46,636 nt of DNA from the NCBI GenBank assembly GCA_965215775.1, contig CBDCEG010000013.1, forward strand, positions 1-46,636, written 5' to 3'. This stretch comes from CBDCEG01 sp965215775. GTDB taxonomy: Bacteria > Pseudomonadota > Gammaproteobacteria > Cardiobacteriales > Ostreibacteriaceae. Both the position numbers and the translations under genes were made by a program. Positions 46,270 to 46,636 of the stretch are shown here, piece by piece (positions within the stretch are counted from its first letter, which is position 1; each line of letters starts with the position of its first letter). A model generated the notes under the pieces. The model ran no database searches, was not told where the DNA came from, and worked only from the letters and a program-made list of their open reading frames with translations.

Positions 46270-46636
46270 ATGTCACTTAAGAAATATTTTCAGGATGAAC
46301 TACGATTTTTAAAAAAAGATGGGGAGGAGTTTTCTAAAATAAATCCTCACTTGGCTCATTTTTTAGGCGCTGGTGGCTCTGATCCTGATGCAGAAAGATT
46401 AATGGAAGGTTTTGCTTTCTTATCAGCAAGATTACGCCAAAAGATAGATGATGATTTCCCTGAGGTAACTCACTCTATATTAAATTTATTATGGCCAAAC
46501 TATTTAAGAACAGTGCCTAGTGCTACTATTATTGAATTTGAGCCCAAAGATAGATCAACTTCTATAAGACAAATCATTCCTAAAAAAACAGTGGTGAACT
46601 CTTATCCAGTTGATGAAACTGTTTGTAAATTTACAA
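46270..46636 (+). CDS. tssF: T6SS baseplate protein TssF, N-terminal part, runs off the window
   Basis: The frame begins MSLKKYFQDELRFLKKDGEE, then FLGAGGSDPDAERLMEGFAF with LSARLRQKIDDDFPEVTHSI and LNLLWPNYLRTVPSATIIEF. This is the characteristic start of TssF/VasA/ImpG. About 122 codons are visible; the full protein is usually near 600 residues. Confidence 0.93.
   Translation, partial: MSLKKYFQDELRFLKKDGEEFSKINPHLAHFLGAGGSDPDAERLMEGFAFLSARLRQKIDDDFPEVTHSILNLLWPNYLRTVPSATIIEFEPKDRSTSIRQIIPKKTVVNSYPVDETVCKFT

Noticed and set aside
44..46600. tRNA or rRNA genes
   Set aside because: No cloverleaf with a TTC-loop consensus or rRNA-like conserved stretch was recognised by eye; a covariance-model scan would be needed to exclude a small RNA.

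Overview
This is an AT-rich chromosomal segment. The gene set (clpX-clpP-tig, ilvB-ilvH-ilvC, rpoZ followed by a SpoT-like gene, a molybdenum cofactor cluster, a canonical TssB/TssC type VI secretion system) fits a proteobacterium, most likely a low-GC gammaproteobacterium. I cannot name a genus. Insertion sequences, decayed toxin-like genes and many single-base frameshifts suggest an accessory-rich or eroding genome, but several of the frameshifts may be homopolymer sequencing errors.

Layout. 1-5215 (minus strand): sugar uptake and phosphorolysis operon with a LacI-type regulator, substrate-binding protein, two permeases and a GH13 sugar phosphorylase; three of the five genes carry one frameshift each. 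5613-8884: a glycosyltransferase-like protein of unknown role and an unknown lipoprotein. 9055-14590: LysR regulator divergent from gabT, an APC amino acid permease and a methylmalonate-semialdehyde-dehydrogenase-like enzyme, probably a GABA or beta-alanine catabolic operon. 14670-20941: YeiH-like exporter, then a compact minus-strand moeA-moaA-moaC-mobBA-moaD-moaE-moeB cluster for molybdenum cofactor synthesis. 20986-27242: marC, clpX, clpP, tig and pta.

27448-31727 is a graveyard: two related single-TM small proteins flank a frameshifted toxin-sized gene of about 545 codons, followed by a broken secreted leucine-rich-repeat protein. 31863-38702 returns to housekeeping: ilvB (frameshifted), ilvH, ilvC, rpoZ, a SpoT-like enzyme whose synthetase half looks inactive, and a Wzz-like membrane protein.

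38867-46636 is the type VI secretion region. The plus strand carries tssB, tssC, tssE and the start of tssF. The minus strand carries hcp, a truncated vgrG, and two near-identical copies of a small metzincin-type metalloprotease. One copy is translationally adjacent to a lipoprotein (candidate immunity protein); the other lies between IS3-type ends next to a transposase remnant. The same spacer of about 100 bp recurs at three junctions in this array. An IS30 element sits between hcp and tssB. The metalloprotease-lipoprotein pair and its recombining spacer are the best candidate for an undescribed system in this window.
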